Source: Prochilodus magdalenae (lineage: Eukaryota; Chordata; Actinopteri; Characiformes; Prochilodontidae). From it: 64,000 bases of DNA. Below the pieces are notes generated by a model. That model searched no databases. It worked only from the letters and a program-made list of their open reading frames with translations, and was not told the DNA's origin. The stretch spans positions 1-64,000 of the forward strand of contig JAMWET010000760.1 in assembly GCA_024036415.1 (NCBI GenBank), given 5' to 3'. Positions within the stretch are counted from its first letter, which is position 1. Every line of letters starts with the position of its first letter. Both the position numbers and the translations under genes were made by a program. Shown piece by piece: positions 1-11,724 of the stretch.

Positions 1-2519
1 ACCAAACTGGTTTTATACAAAACCGTTATTCCATTTCAAATATAAGAAGGCTTGTAAATGTAATTCAGTACACTAACCAGACTCAGACCAAGGCAATCAC
101 CATGTCTTTAGATGCAGAGAAGGCTTTTGATAGGTTGGAATGGAGCTATTTGTTTGAGGCACTGCAGAGATTTGGTTTTCAGGGTACCTTCCTAAAATGG
201 ATTCAGACAATTTATAATTCACCTTCAGCATGCGTTATAACTAATGGCATGCGGTCTGATCCCTTCCCTCTGGCCAGGGGAATGAGACAAGGGTGTCCAC
301 TTAGTCCTTTGTTGTTTTCTTTAGCCCTTGAACCACTGGCGGAGCATATCAGGCAGCATAAAGACGTGAAGGGCATTCCTGTTGGGAGGACCCTGCATAA
401 AATATCACTGTATGCAGATGATATTTTATTGTTCTTATCATCTCCTGAGATATCTGTACCTACGGTGCAGTCAGTAATTGATGAGTTTAGCTCATTCTCA
501 GGGTATAAAATCAATTTTAGTAAATCTGAGGCCATTCCATTGGGTGGCTTTGATAAAAGATCATTAACAGATTTCCCTTTCAAATGGTCTGAAGATGGGT
601 TCATCTATCTAGGGGTGAAAATCTCCACAAACCTTAACAAACTCTGGAAATTGAATTTCCCACACATAATGGATAAGGTGAAGAGTGACTTGGGGCGGTG
701 GCAGAACCTCCCTCTTTCACTTCTGGGCAGAATTAGTTTGATTAAGATGAATGTTCTCCCCCGGCTGCTGTACCCCCTTCAGATGCTACCCCTGCTGGTG
801 CCTAAAAAGATAGCCACTGACATAGAGCGAATACTGTCAAGGTTTATATGGCGGGGGAAAAAACCCAGACAGAAATTTAAGATTTTACAGATACCAGCTG
901 ATAGGGGTGGCCTTGCTGTGCCAAACATTTTATTCTACAATTGGGCCTGTCATGCCAGAATTATATGGGAATGGTTTCACAATTTTTTTGATATGCAGAC
1001 CTCTGACCCTGTGGATGCCTGGGCCTGCCACCCATTTTCAGTATGGAGTCTTATCACAGGTGACAATAAGCATATTAATTCAATTATTAGAGACAATCCT
1101 ATACCGTATACCTCTGTTAAAGTGTGGCGGCAGATTACAAGATACATAAAAAAAAAAAAAGTGGAACTGTACTTTTGCTGACTCCTATAAGTAGAAACCC
1201 AGAATTTCCCCCTGGTGTAAAGTCTAGACTGTTTAGTCGATGGCATTCTAAAGGTATACGGACAATAGGGGACCTTGTGCATGATAATTCTGTAATATCA
1301 TTTCAAGAGATGCAAACAAAATTTGATATCCCAAAACAAGATCATTACGCTTTTCTGCAGATCCGTCACTATATTACAGCAAAATTTAAATCACCACCAG
1401 ATACCCCTTCATATAGCGAGGTGGAAAAATTCCTTGTCAACACAAAGAATACTGCTCATTTTATATCCAAATTTTACTCTTTCATACTTTCTCAAAGTTC
1501 TCTAAGTCCGGATAATGTGGTTCACAAATGGGAAAAGGATCTGGGTAACATGTACATTGATGATGACTGGCGGGAAGCTATAGAGTCTGTAAGGACTATA
1601 TTTTTTTGTAACCAGCTACGGGTTACACAGATTACACATAACACCAGTAATACTGAATAAAATAGATCGTAAGATTTCACATCTTTGTGTAAAGTGTCGT
1701 GCGAGCCTGGGGACATACTTCCATTATTTTTGGGAGTGCAGAGCCATATTAAGATTTTGGATATGTATAGCTCTGGTAATTGGCAAAATTTTCAACATAA
1801 AATGAAAAAGAGACCCCGGATTATTTCTTTTGGGCCTCCCCTCCAAAACAGTCTCACTGTCTCATACACAATACAAGTTGCTTGACAAGCTCTTACTCTT
1901 GGCAAGGAAATGTATCCTTAATACCTGGATAAGGGAAACGCCCCCTTCTGTTACACAGTGGTATAGAGAAATATTTAGGATACTTCCTCATGAACGACTC
2001 GCTGCAGTACTAAAGGGCAGTGACTTGCTGTTTATGAAAATTTGGAGACCATTTATAGAACATTTGCCTCCTGAACTGGCCGATACTGTTTTAAAAGGTC
2101 AGCACTCTTTGGAGTGGAGGTCCCCCTTAGGATCAGGTGGTACTTAGCGTGCTTGGGATGTAAAATGCAATAAAGGGATGTTGCCTAGCTTTTAGTAAAT
2201 TGTAAGAGATGTGTATGTATGTATGTATGTATGTATGTATGTACGTATACTTGTACATTCTTATTTACTTATTTTCCATAAGGATGGCTTTATTTTATTT
2301 TATCTTAGTTTGTACATGTTTTTTATTTGTTTTGATCCCTTTTTTAAATTTTATTTATTTATTTATTTATATATATATTTTTTTCTATCTTTTTTTTTTT
2401 CTTTTTCTTTCTAGGGAGGGTATTGTATGTTTGTGTGTTTAGATATGCTTACTGTTTACAATACATTGTAATATAACTGTTTTTTCTAAAAAATAATAAA
2501 AATTATGAAAAAAAAAAAG
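1..2519 (+). mobile_element. L1-type LINE, 3' part
   Basis: The window opens inside the reverse transcriptase of an L1-like non-LTR retrotransposon and runs through its C-terminal region and 3' UTR. The 3' UTR has a (GTAT)n tract at 2208-2244, AATAAA-like hexamers near 2493-2500 and a poly-A tail at 2508-2518, the hallmark of target-primed insertion. The 5' end lies outside the window. It directly abuts a Tc1 transposase fragment, so the LINE probably inserted into that older transposon. Confidence 0.9.
3..2147 (+). pseudogene. L1-like ORF2 (reverse transcriptase), frameshifted
   Basis: This encodes the reverse transcriptase and C-terminal part of a LINE ORF2 protein, which copies element RNA at a nicked target. 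The reading frame is already open at base 3, reading QTGFIQNR, a conserved RT segment. SLDAEKAFDRLEW (fingers/palm) and RQGCPLSPLLF follow. The catalytic SLYADD box is encoded at about 405-422. The frame breaks at the A-run at 1149-1160, continues in another frame to about 1650, then returns to the first frame. There the C-terminal cysteine motif (CVKC, then H and C) is read at about 1683-1740. A TGA at 1803 and the end at 2147 complete the damage. Frameshifts and the stop make this copy inactive as read. Homopolymer sequencing error is possible only for the first break. Confidence 0.9.
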
Positions 2520-3333
2520 AGAAAGTTAACAGAATGAGCCTAGCCTGTGACCAGGACAGATTAGCCAGACCGTTTTCCAAAGCTCTAAAGATATGCAGAC
2601 AGATTTCTAAAGATCACATGGACAAGCCAGAAGGCTACTGGAACAATGTTATGCAGACAGATGAGACCATAATAGATGTTTTTTGTTTAAATAAGAAGCG
2701 TAACATCTGGAGGAAGAAAAAACACCATAGGGATTCCATCATAAGAACCATATCCCATCTGTGAAACACGATGGTGGTGGTGTCATGGTTTGGTCCTGTT
2801 TTGCTGCATTTGTATCAGGACGGCTTGCCATTATTGACGGAACAATGAATTCTGAACTACACCAGGATATTCTTAAGGAAATGGTCTGTGAGCTGAATTC
2901 GAACAGAACATTGATCAGCAGCAAGAAAAATAAAGTTAATGTTTTGCAATAGCCTTGGCCGTAATCCAGTAGTAATGCTGTGGAAGTCACCAGTTCATGG
3001 GAGTAAACCCACCAACATACCGGAGCTGAAGCTTTTCCATACAGAGGAACGGGCAGGACGGATCAACAGTTACCGGAAACGTTTAGCTGTAGTTATGGCT
3101 ACACAAGACGGTCACCAGATACTAAAAACACAGGTTCACATACCTCTGCCGTTGACAGATCTAATACTGAATCATTTTCCTCAATAAATACATAACCAGG
3201 TCTAATATTTAGGTCTTACTTGTGTAATTTATTTATCTTTAGGACTTCTGATAAGATCTGATAAAAAATTCTAACTAATGCAGAAACATAGAAAATTCTA
3301 AAAGGGTTCTACAAATGTTTAACCACCACTGTA
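2520..3333 (+). pseudogene. Tc1-like transposase, C-terminal remnant
   Basis: Decayed catalytic part of a Tc1/mariner DDE transposase. The first catalytic aspartate block (QTDET) is read at about 2655, followed by an RNIWRKK segment. A frameshift near 2758 precedes GGGVMVWSCFAA and GTMNSELHQDIL. The segment that should hold the second catalytic aspartate is deleted around 2915-2930, where the protein jumps to NKVNVLQ. A third frame gives MLWKSPVHGSKPTNIPELK through about 3130. The end near 3333 (ACCACCACTGTA) resembles a Tc1 terminal repeat. The N-terminal half is absent, apparently displaced by the LINE on the left. Non-functional. Confidence 0.85.
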
Positions 3334-4195
3334 TATTTAAGCTACTTTTGGCTCTGCTAATCCGAATATTGGTGTCCTGCTAGTAATTGTTTTCCCATGC
3401 TTTGAAAGGTAGCCATTTTTGATTAATAAAATTTTTTATGCCAATGTTTAATGAATATAAACAACATGACTGCATATAAATATACTTTATTCAGCTAGCT
3501 CATGTAGGACAGATACATCATTCAAAATTTACTAATTACTGTTAAAATAAAGTAGATTTGTACTTCAATAAAGCGTAAAAACAGATAGGAACAGTAAAGA
3601 GTGAACTACTTTAGTATTACTTTCTACTTTACCTTCATGTTCACATTAACACTTTACATTTCATAGCTCAAGAAAGCATCTTAACGCAAAAACAGTATAT
3701 GCTGCACAGTTGATTTATGATTAGGCATTTTGAACAGCTTAGTCACATCAGTTCCATTTACTGCAGTACTGTAGCATTAGCTTTATTTCTACTAACAGCT
3801 CCTGTCTCTCATCATAATGCACGTTTTTCATTTATACCCTTCATTTTGTATTGTTTCCTGCCATTTATTAAAGCCTAATTTGAATTAAAACATCATAAAT
3901 CATCTTTATTTGAATTTAAAATAAAAATGTTCTTTTTACAGAATATGACTGGACTAAACCAATTAACATTACTAGTGTAATAGATGCATTGCTACTGGCA
4001 CTGTATTTAAAACTACCATTTAACTATTATTTTATAATTAAAATGAGCAATTTCATTAAAAATCTTTCAGCTCTACATATATCTCTAAATATATCCTATA
4101 TCCTATATATACAAGTAATACTTCATACACAGACACATTTTGCACTACAAATAATGACTGTGTCATTTATGCCACTCAGGGTATATTAAAGTTCA
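3334..4195. other. AT-rich spacer
   Basis: No coding exon, RNA gene or clear repeat was recognised. Only short AT-rich open frames without protein-like composition are present. Confidence 0.6.
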
Positions 4196-4480
4196 TCTAT
4201 CAGTCACATCATTAAACCCACCTCCCTGTATCTACACTCACTGTCCACCTTATCAGCTCCATTGACCATATAGGACACTCTGTAGGTGTACAGGTACAGA
4301 CTGTAGTTCATCTGTTTCTCTGTGTACTGTATCACCCTGTTTTCAATGGTCAGGACCCCCACAGGACCACCACAGAGCAGGTACTATGTGGGTGGTGGAT
4401 CATTCTCAGCACTGCAGTGACACTGACGTGGTGGTGTTGTGTTAGTGTGTGTGGTGCTGGTGTGAGCATGGGCATGGTAG
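4196..4480 (+). repeat. Interspersed fish repeat, copy 1
   Basis: The block from about 4250 (TATAGGACACTCTGTAGGTG) through the CAGGACCCCCACAGGACC and GATCATTCTCAGCACTGCAG motifs recurs in shorter, diverged form at 26015-26135. Its wording is typical of an abundant otophysan interspersed repeat. No transposase is encoded, and I cannot name the class. Confidence 0.65.
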
Positions 4481-4959
4481 TGGGGGGAAAAGTGGACCTG
4501 ACTACCCAGGGCCTGAGTGGGGAGAGGGGCCCATTTTTTTGCTCACGTTCCTCGTGTACTGGCATGGATAGGGGCCCACTGAAATTGAGAGTGTACAGGG
4601 CCCAGAATTTGCTGCTACGCCCCTGGTAGTCACCCTGGGAACTTTCCACTGGGTGTGAGTTCTGGTGTTATTGCAGCCTGTACAGTAAAACAATATATCA
4701 AACATACAAATATTTTTTCTGAATGTAGTGAAACATCTTTCACCAGGAAGTATTCAATACATTCATTGTTTCTGACCACAAAATTTTAATGCTCGAATAT
4801 GTATTTCCTTTAGGTTATATGTGGCTATAACCGAAACATATAGCTATGAGCAATCATTACCTTATCTGCAATCTGCCTGACCTTCAGTTAAAAGTTAAAA
4901 AGTCTATTTAAAAATTAAATAAACGGTTTTTGACTAATAGCGTAAGCTGCTCAGGTTTT
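4481..4959. other. Intergenic spacer
   Basis: I see no gene or clear repeat here. The small open frames at 4350-4705 overlap each other on both strands and show no recognisable domain. Confidence 0.55.
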
Positions 4960-5240
4960 TGGAGAGACGCCTGTAGTGAATTTCCGTTAAGTGATTAAAC
5001 TGACTTTAGCGGGTCACAGCAGCATTTTACCACAGTTAATCGGGCGTAATGACTCCGCTGGCCCGTCCGTACCCTTACATAAACACATATCTGACTGTGA
5101 ATCTGCGCTGCTCCTCGCTAACAGACGCCGCTGTACTTCCTGCTTTTTTGGCGCCAATTTGAAACTCCATGGTAACAGCGACGTCTCTGATTGGTGGAGT
5201 CCACACTAGGGTGTATGGGTAATGTAGTGCATTACCAGAA
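4960..5240. promoter_or_regulatory. CpG-rich orphan promoter-like island
   Basis: About 250 bp dense in CpG in otherwise AT-rich DNA. Motifs seen: an ETS core (rev. AGGAAG) near 5136-5142; a perfect E2F palindrome TTGGCGCCAA at 5148-5157 followed at once by the CHR hexamer TTTGAA at 5158-5163; an RFX-like half site CCATGGTAAC at about 5168-5177; a CRE core GACGTC at about 5180-5185; a CCAAT/Y-box CTGATTGG at about 5187-5194; and on the minus strand a ZNF143/Staf-like ACTACATTACCCA at 5216-5228. This combination is typical of TATA-less, often bidirectional, cell-cycle promoters. No first coding exon was found on either side, so direction and gene are unknown. Confidence 0.5.
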
Positions 5241-6760
5241 AGCCATGAATAAAACGTGATTTTCGTAAAGTTGAAATAAGGCTGATTAATTATTTTAACG
5301 TTTCATCATATCTGCTAGCTCTACAAGCTACGCCACGCTGTTTAGAAGCCGTGTGCTTTCCAGAAATTAAACTTTAATTCGCTACCACTAAGGGTTGATT
5401 ATCGTTGGAATGCACCGAAGTGTCCAGCGAACAGTAGCGTATAGGTATGCAACTTGATGATCATTAACCAGCCTGGCTTCAAAAACAAATCCTAATTTCG
5501 TAATTCAGATCGATCAAAAATTTTTTTAAACCAGCTCTGATATAAACTGTGTGGACATTTCAGTGACGGTGACGTACCCCTGCTTTGCTATCACCACTTT
5601 AGCAACCACATAACAGAACAAACAAAACTGAAATATGAGACCTGAAATGGCAACCAATGGCATCAACAGCAAAGGCACTGTTTGGGGTCCCAGGTCAGTG
5701 TGGGGCCCTGGAGAGTATATTTACATTTTTGATTTACAGATTTTATATAAAAAAAAACAATCAAAATAACAGTAACTTTTAAGAAACTTCTAATAAAATT
5801 TCTAACTTCTAATAAAATGCTTTTGTTTGTGTGTTGGTGTGAGATTATTTTTAACTCAATGGTTGGACAGCTCCCATGCACGTACTGAGGTTATATGGTT
5901 TGCCAGTGTGGTAAACCCTTTCAAGGCTATGGAGACAGATATGTCGTTCTTCTACAGCTCCAGGGTTTATTGTTAAAGTTTGGTCAAACTAGGAACAAAT
6001 ACAAAAGACCAATGTAAAGACTTCATTACAGCTTCGTTCTGTCTACCATGAAGTACATTAACTGTGTTTATTAAAAATATCATTTCTAATTAAATTCCTT
6101 ATAGGACACGGCTACATATCTAAACAAGCTTTAATAAGAATAATGTACGCAGACACCTGATATATTTAAATTTAAACATTTAAATAATAAGTAATTAAAT
6201 ATTTAGAGCTGAAATAAAACTGAATACTGAAAACAGATGATGAGTGCTGGTTGGAAGGGCTCCTTCTCAGTTCCCCGACTCTCCGAGTATTTAACTGTTT
6301 ATCAGAAGTTAAATGTTTATATTGTTGTGTGGATACATATAACCTCACATTCAGCAATTAACATTAACATTAAGTGATGCAATGTACACGTAGGGTCTAC
6401 TCTAGGGTCTAATGTACACCAGGACCACGGCACAATTTAATTACTTCTCAGAATTCTCTGTGTTCTTGTGTTGAAGCACCAAAGTTCATATCTGAACTAC
6501 TAATCAGACTGAATTCTGAAATATGACCCCAAATATGCTGTCATCAAAACATGTTATGCTGATAGCTGAAGATGACTGCTAACTGAAAGAGAACTGTACA
6601 TGTAGTGCAGCTCTGTAGCTCCAGCAGAGGGCGCTGTTCTAGATCTTACTAAACTGAAAGTGTTTCAGTGTTTATTGTGGGACTGCTGGGACTTTCCACA
6701 CCCCTCTGACACACACCCAGCTCTGGAAGACAGCCGGGACTTCACAGAATGTATACTAAA
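5241..6760. other. Intergenic spacer
   Basis: No supportable gene. The short frames have no domain-like features. A GC-modest stretch at 5330-5460 continues the promoter-like island without an obvious exon. Confidence 0.55.
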
Positions 6761-6763
6761 CTG

Positions 6764-6764
<1 letters not shown>

Positions 6765-6812
<48 letters not shown>
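6765..6812. repeat. (GA)n microsatellite
   Basis: Uninterrupted GA dinucleotides. Open frames crossing it are artefacts of the repeat. Confidence 0.95.
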
Positions 6813-6815
<3 letters not shown>

Positions 6816-6879
6816 CACCTACACTTTATCAGTTTTATAAGGGCCATAAACGGTTAATATCTCTACCTTACCCCCTTCC

Positions 6880-6990
6880 ATTTCTTCAGTGTGGATGAAT
6901 GTTCTCCTACTGTATCAAACACAGAGTCAGTGTGAAGCGTCTCCACTCAGCACAATCTGACTTGATCCTGACACTCAGCGTATTTCACTT
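6880..6990 (+). repeat. Diverged direct repeat, copy 1 (partner 10655-10750)
   Basis: The segment with TTTCTTCAGTG, GTGTGAAGCGTCTCCACT and CAGCACAATCTGAC recurs at 10655-10750 with few changes. It is either an interspersed repeat or a relic of local duplication upstream of the MHC class I gene. Confidence 0.65.
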
Positions 6991-6992
6991 TC
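6983..6992 (-). promoter_or_regulatory. ISRE/IRF-like motif
   Basis: TTTCACTTTC matches the doubled TTTC core of interferon-stimulated response elements. No adjacent gene is recognised. Confidence 0.35.
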
Positions 6993-7137
6993 TACACCAG
7001 TACAGACTACACAGCTCTCACAGCACTGCTATACTGAACACAGTACTATGTATTATAGACGTCCACACCAGGTTTTTGATTAACAAAGCTCTTGGTATAA
7101 GCTCATACTGATCTTCCCCTCCTCCACCTCATCACTC

Positions 7138-7152
7138 GGTTTCACTTTCCTC
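7138..7152 (-). promoter_or_regulatory. ISRE-like motif
   Basis: GGTTTCACTTTCCTC is a near-perfect ISRE (consensus AGTTTCNNTTTCNC). A related context with TTTTACTTTC lies at about 7954-7963 and TTTCACTTTACTC at about 8374-8386. All lie 3-4.5 kb upstream of the class I gene. Confidence 0.4.
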
Positions 7153-7159
7153 ACCAGTG

Positions 7160-10100
7160 ACGACTCACGCCACACCATCCAGCATACAGAGGGGTGTGAG
7201 GTTCTTCAGCTTTACAGATATCAGCCCGGGCCTACTGCAGGCTGGGTGTGTAATGCTCTGCAGGAGCTGGACGCTGAGCTGCTGTTTCTCCAGAAATTAA
7301 CTAGATGGCAATGAATGAGCAGAAAATAGACTATAATGTGTGTATGACAGTTTAACTATTATGATTTATATGTAAGAAAGAACCTTAGAAGACCCAGGTC
7401 TTCCCCCAGCACGGCTACCTTTAGTTTATAAAGCATCATATCTTCAGATTTGGCCTTTAGTTCAGGTGGAGCTGCCCCGTCCTTCTGGAGTAGGAAATGC
7501 ATCCATCTAGCATTGCACTGTGCAGGGACTGGAGCAGTCCTCTGTGAAGTGTACTCAGTTAAAAATGAACTTCAGCCACTGATTTCTTTAAGGTTGTATC
7601 TGTGACACAGCACACAGCACCCCTCATGACACAGAAGAACAGAAGACAGCATCTGATAGACATGGCTACAGTCTTCAACAAACTCTTCTGGGCCCCCAGT
7701 ATTTGCTTGGTGTAGTGTGAGGGAGTGCCAAGTCTGCCCCTAAGTGGGGAATGTGATGGAATGATGCCATCATGTTACACAGGCACAGTTTCTCCCTCTT
7801 TATAACACTGTAATACATGTAATTTATATTTCTAGGTTTACTGTCCTGTAATGGTCAGTGTAAAATTACTTCACTTTGTCGAATGAAATCTTTTATTAAT
7901 AAATAAACAGACCTCTCCATTCCCCTTTCCCCCCAACACCATCACTCAGTCTGTTTTACTTTCTGTATGGGGCGTGACTGCAGGGAAAACACATTCTTCT
8001 TCTAGACAGCTCCCTGTAGATGCTTCTCTCTCACCGTGTTAAAGCTGTTAGCAGCACCACCAGCCCCTTCAGTCAGCTTTATATTAGATCAGATCACCAA
8101 ATCTCACTTTATAAAACACTAGAATATGAAGAATACAGTAAAATGATTGTTTTTATGTGTATCTTAATCTTAATCTTAATCTATTTTAACAGTATACAGG
8201 TAATCACTGCAGTGAAGCAGATATTAAGCACTTTAATGGACAGAAAACATCTACAGTGATAATCAGCTTATATTTAATACTGTATGACCAGTTATATGAA
8301 AGTATATACATATATGAAGGTATGAAAATTCCAGATCTGTAGAATGGGGTAAAGCTGGTTCTCTCTCCTCTCCTTTCACTTTACTCAACACCATGCTCAC
8401 TTCAGCTCTACCCAGTAACTCATGACTCATGCTCGGTGCATGTTCATTTCCTACCTAAACAGAGATATAACTGGGCGGAGAGAACAGAAAAAAGTTTTTA
8501 ATTAAAAAATTAAATAATACCATAAGACGTCATAAGACTAAATAAGTGTAAAAATACCATCTTAACTAAAGAGTTATGTTGCTGTTGTAAATAAATGTGT
8601 AAATTATGCTTGATCAAAATGACTGATTAAAGGTCATGTGATAACATATAGTAATATAATACAGCTGTTTAAATCTCTCACTTTCATCTTTTAAATTTCA
8701 AGTTTACAGCTGATATCTGTACACGGTACTGAATTAGGAACATACATGCTCTCTGTTTGTTTATATGTATGATTATTCCTCTACTGTATTATAAACCCAA
8801 AACAGTCAGTACAGTTTATAAAACAGAAGCAGTAATTAGAAAAGTCTGATTATTAAAACAAACATTAAAATGTTACAAAAACACTTTCATTTTATTTTCA
8901 CTAATTACTTATGAACTTCATTCTTATTGTAAATACAGACTCATTCCAAACTTGCTGCCTGCACTATGTTCCAGTCAAGTGGGATAGGATCATGTTTACC
9001 GCAGTGTTAGATCACCTTTCCTTAAAATAATTAATGACAGTCTGTAGACCGAAATCACAAACTGATCCCGTTTGCACAGCAGTCACTTTCGCTGTTCTTT
9101 AGCTGTATTTTCTGCTGTGCAGTTGTACAGGGTCTTCATTATGTACTCTGAGTTTAAAAGAGAACAGGAGAGAGTTCTGGACTGCAGGTAGGTCAGTATA
9201 GCTTCCACAGTCTCTGACCACAGAACACATCTTCACTGAGCTTCAGTCTATTTCAGATGAGCTGGAGTCCAGATAGTTCAGCAGAGTTTCTGGATGTTGC
9301 TGATATACGAGTAAGTGTTTCTTATGAACAGCTCGCAACCCTACTCTGAGCCCATGTGTGATCTCCATCACAATAATTTTTCAATAATTTTCCCTAGATT
9401 AGTTCTAATTACCTCAATGAACTGAGCCTTCCTCATAGGAATAAAATCTGTAGGTACTCAAATAAACAATACTATTATTGCTCTATCTCTGGGGGCTGTA
9501 CTACAGTTGAGTCAAAGAAAAAGTGTAGTACTCAAAATAAGGAGTCATGTATCAATAAATTAAGGTCATAAAGGTGTTTTTCAGATATACCTTCCTGTAT
9601 TCAGAGCTAGTTTGACGCTGTCACTTTCTTTGGAATCCATCATCTGTTGAGTTTCCTTACATGCTCTGGAGGGTGTGACCACTCCCCATTCCACATCCAG
9701 CAGGATTCTGATTTGCACTTCATTAGGTGCCTTTATAGACCAGCCTGAATAAAAATACACTAATGAGTAGAGAGATTAAAAAAGATGAATGGATTATTAA
9801 CTAATTAAAGGTACACATCTGTCTAAAAATGTAGTGATTTAGAAGTAAAGCTTTTTCTCATAATAGAAAATGGAGTGAGTAAAAGTATTAGGTGACAGAC
9901 ACACTCATGTAAAATACAGATACCTTAATATACCTGCTTAATTACAGTAATGAAGTACTTGTACTTCGTTACTTACCACCTCTGAAACTGACATGGCTAT
10001 CTTGGATGTTGGAGTGTAACTTGTGCTCACATCCTCTCTGGTGAAGTGTGTAGGATATCAGAATTATTCTGTACTCTGAGTGCAGTGTGGGGAACAGCCA

Positions 10101-10650
10101 AAAACCCTAATTCACCATCATGAATGACTGTTAATTTCTGGTTTGTTTTGAGTTTCCTCGCTAGCTTATCCGCTAGCTTATCTGTTTTCTGATTCATGTG
10201 CTGTGTAACACTGTCATGCTCCTTCAGTTGTGTAAATACTTTTAAACAAGACGTTTTATAAACTGGTCCAAAACAAAACTATATTCTGATTTGGCATGTT
10301 GTTTACTGTGAAATATAATCATTCATAAGCACTCTTTCTTTGCAAAAGGATTTTCTGTGATTAAATATTATATGAGTTTCTGAATATTAAATCCAGTGAA
10401 TAATTATTTCTTATACATACCCAAATAACTTTAATTACACACACACTTATTAAAACGTTACACAATGCACAATTTATCCAAAAATAGATTTGACATTCTC
10501 CGCATTCAGACCAACATTCTTGCTAACATGGCACACAGAGAGCCAAGCAGCACCAGAGAGTTTAAAGGCTAAGCTGCAGCTCAGACAAAGACACATTTTA
10601 ATAAAGTCTCTTATTTGATGGGAGTTGTTTGTAGCACAGAGACGACACAT
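7160..10650. other. Spacer upstream of the MHC class I gene
   Basis: No gene was recognised. Apart from the two weaker ISRE-like motifs near 7950 and 8374, I see AT-rich unique-looking sequence with no RNA gene. Confidence 0.5.
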
Positions 10651-10654
10651 TTCT

Positions 10655-10750
10655 TCCATTTCTTCAGTGAATAAATATTCAATCAGTGTGAAGCATCTCC
10701 ACTCAGCACAATCTGACCTCCACTAAAACCCCAACACTCAGTTATTCTCC
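10655..10750 (+). repeat. Diverged direct repeat, copy 2 (partner 6880-6990)
   Basis: Shares GTGTGAAGCATCTCCACT and CAGCACAATCTGACC with the upstream copy, then diverges. Confidence 0.65.
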
Positions 10751-10861
10751 CATGAGTATGTTTAAAGAAGCAGAGGATTCATACAATCTTTGATTTAACT
10801 CAGTGTTGGTATATTTATATATGTGTATATTTATATGTTCCATCCACACTGTTTATCTGTA

Positions 10862-10862
<1 letters not shown>

Positions 10863-10914
<52 letters not shown>

Positions 10915-10919
10915 TATGG
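10863..10919. repeat. (TA)n microsatellite
   Basis: A TA dinucleotide tract of about 55 bp. Confidence 0.95.
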
Positions 10920-10939
10920 TATTGTATATATTTATTGTC

Positions 10940-11058
10940 TAATGTATATTGTTTGTATTTAAGTACTGTAAGGGACTTTTTCACTCACCTTCACACCTGT
11001 GAAAATGTGAGGTGACAATAAAAGTGATTTGAAAGAAAGAAATTTGATTTGATTTGAG
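10940..11058 (+). repeat. Retroposon 3' tail
   Basis: GTGACAATAAAAGTGATTTG followed by short TTTGA-type iterations is typical of the 3' end of fish L2/Rex-type LINEs or their SINE partners. No coding part is present. Confidence 0.5.
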
Positions 11059-11074
11059 AAACTCTCACAGATGA

Positions 11075-11335
11075 TCAAGTTAAATCAGAAGCCCCCAGAG
11101 CTCAATTTCAAGTGTCATAGCAAAGGGTCTGAATGCCAATGCAACATTACATTTTTTCCTTTATAATGTAATCTATCTGTAAAAAGCTCTAAAATACAGT
11201 TTCATGTTCTCATTATGGGGTACTGAGTGCAGATTGGAAAGCTTGAAGTTATTTTTATTCTAGCCCAGGGCCTCAATGTAACAAAACATGGAAAAAGTGA
11301 AAGGGTCTGAGTACTCTCCCAGGGCATTTTATATG
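11075..11335 (+). mobile_element. Tc1/mariner 3' end remnant
   Basis: TTTCAAGTGTCATAGCAAAG, GGGTCTGAATGCC and a second GGGTCTGAGTACTCTCCCAG block match the terminal part of a common fish Tc1 family. No transposase frame remains. Confidence 0.55.
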
Positions 11336-11484
11336 TCGGTGTGTATGTGTGTTAAATGTTTAAATATATATATATATATTAACATATACTTGTTACTAAT
11401 AATTAATCTGTAATGATCAATCAGAATTCCAGGTCATCAGGAATAAGGAGCTGTTTATTCTTCTTTACTCCTCTATGGTCTGCA

Positions 11485-11600
11485 GTCTTTTAGTTTCAGT
11501 ATCAACCTCCTCTCTTCCTCTCTTCCTAGAGACGGGTGATTCCTGAATTCTCATTGGTCAGTGCTCAGACATGGTGAATTCTGATTGGGCAGGGCTGCTC
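11485..11600 (+). promoter_or_regulatory. MHC class I proximal promoter with SXY-like elements
   Basis: Lies about 130-240 bp before the class I start codon. Read left to right: an ISRE-like AGTTTCAGTATCAAC near 11490-11505 (one core mismatch); an X1-like CCTAGAGACGGGTGA at 11525-11539 that overlaps a kappaB-like GGGTGATTCC; an inverted CCAAT box (ATTGG) at 11553-11557; and a consensus Y box CTGATTGG at 11581-11588. These are the element types that let interferon, NF-kappaB and NLRC5/RFX/NF-Y drive MHC class I transcription. Spacing between X and Y does not exactly match the mammalian 20-bp rule, so the module is inferred. No clear TATA box was seen. Confidence 0.55.
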
Positions 11601-11724
11601 CTAAGCTTCCTGCTACTCAGAGAGGAGAGTCAGTTCCTGTGTTTCCACAGACGGGGAGAGATCATATCCACAGCACAGCCGCTAACTTCTCTCTTTAACA
11701 TTAATCGCTGTTTTTCCAGCAGCG

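Noticed and set aside
102..1660. Active reverse transcriptase system of a novel type
   Set aside because: Domain order, YADD box, C-terminal cysteine motif and poly-A tail are those of ordinary L1-like LINEs, and the frame is broken.
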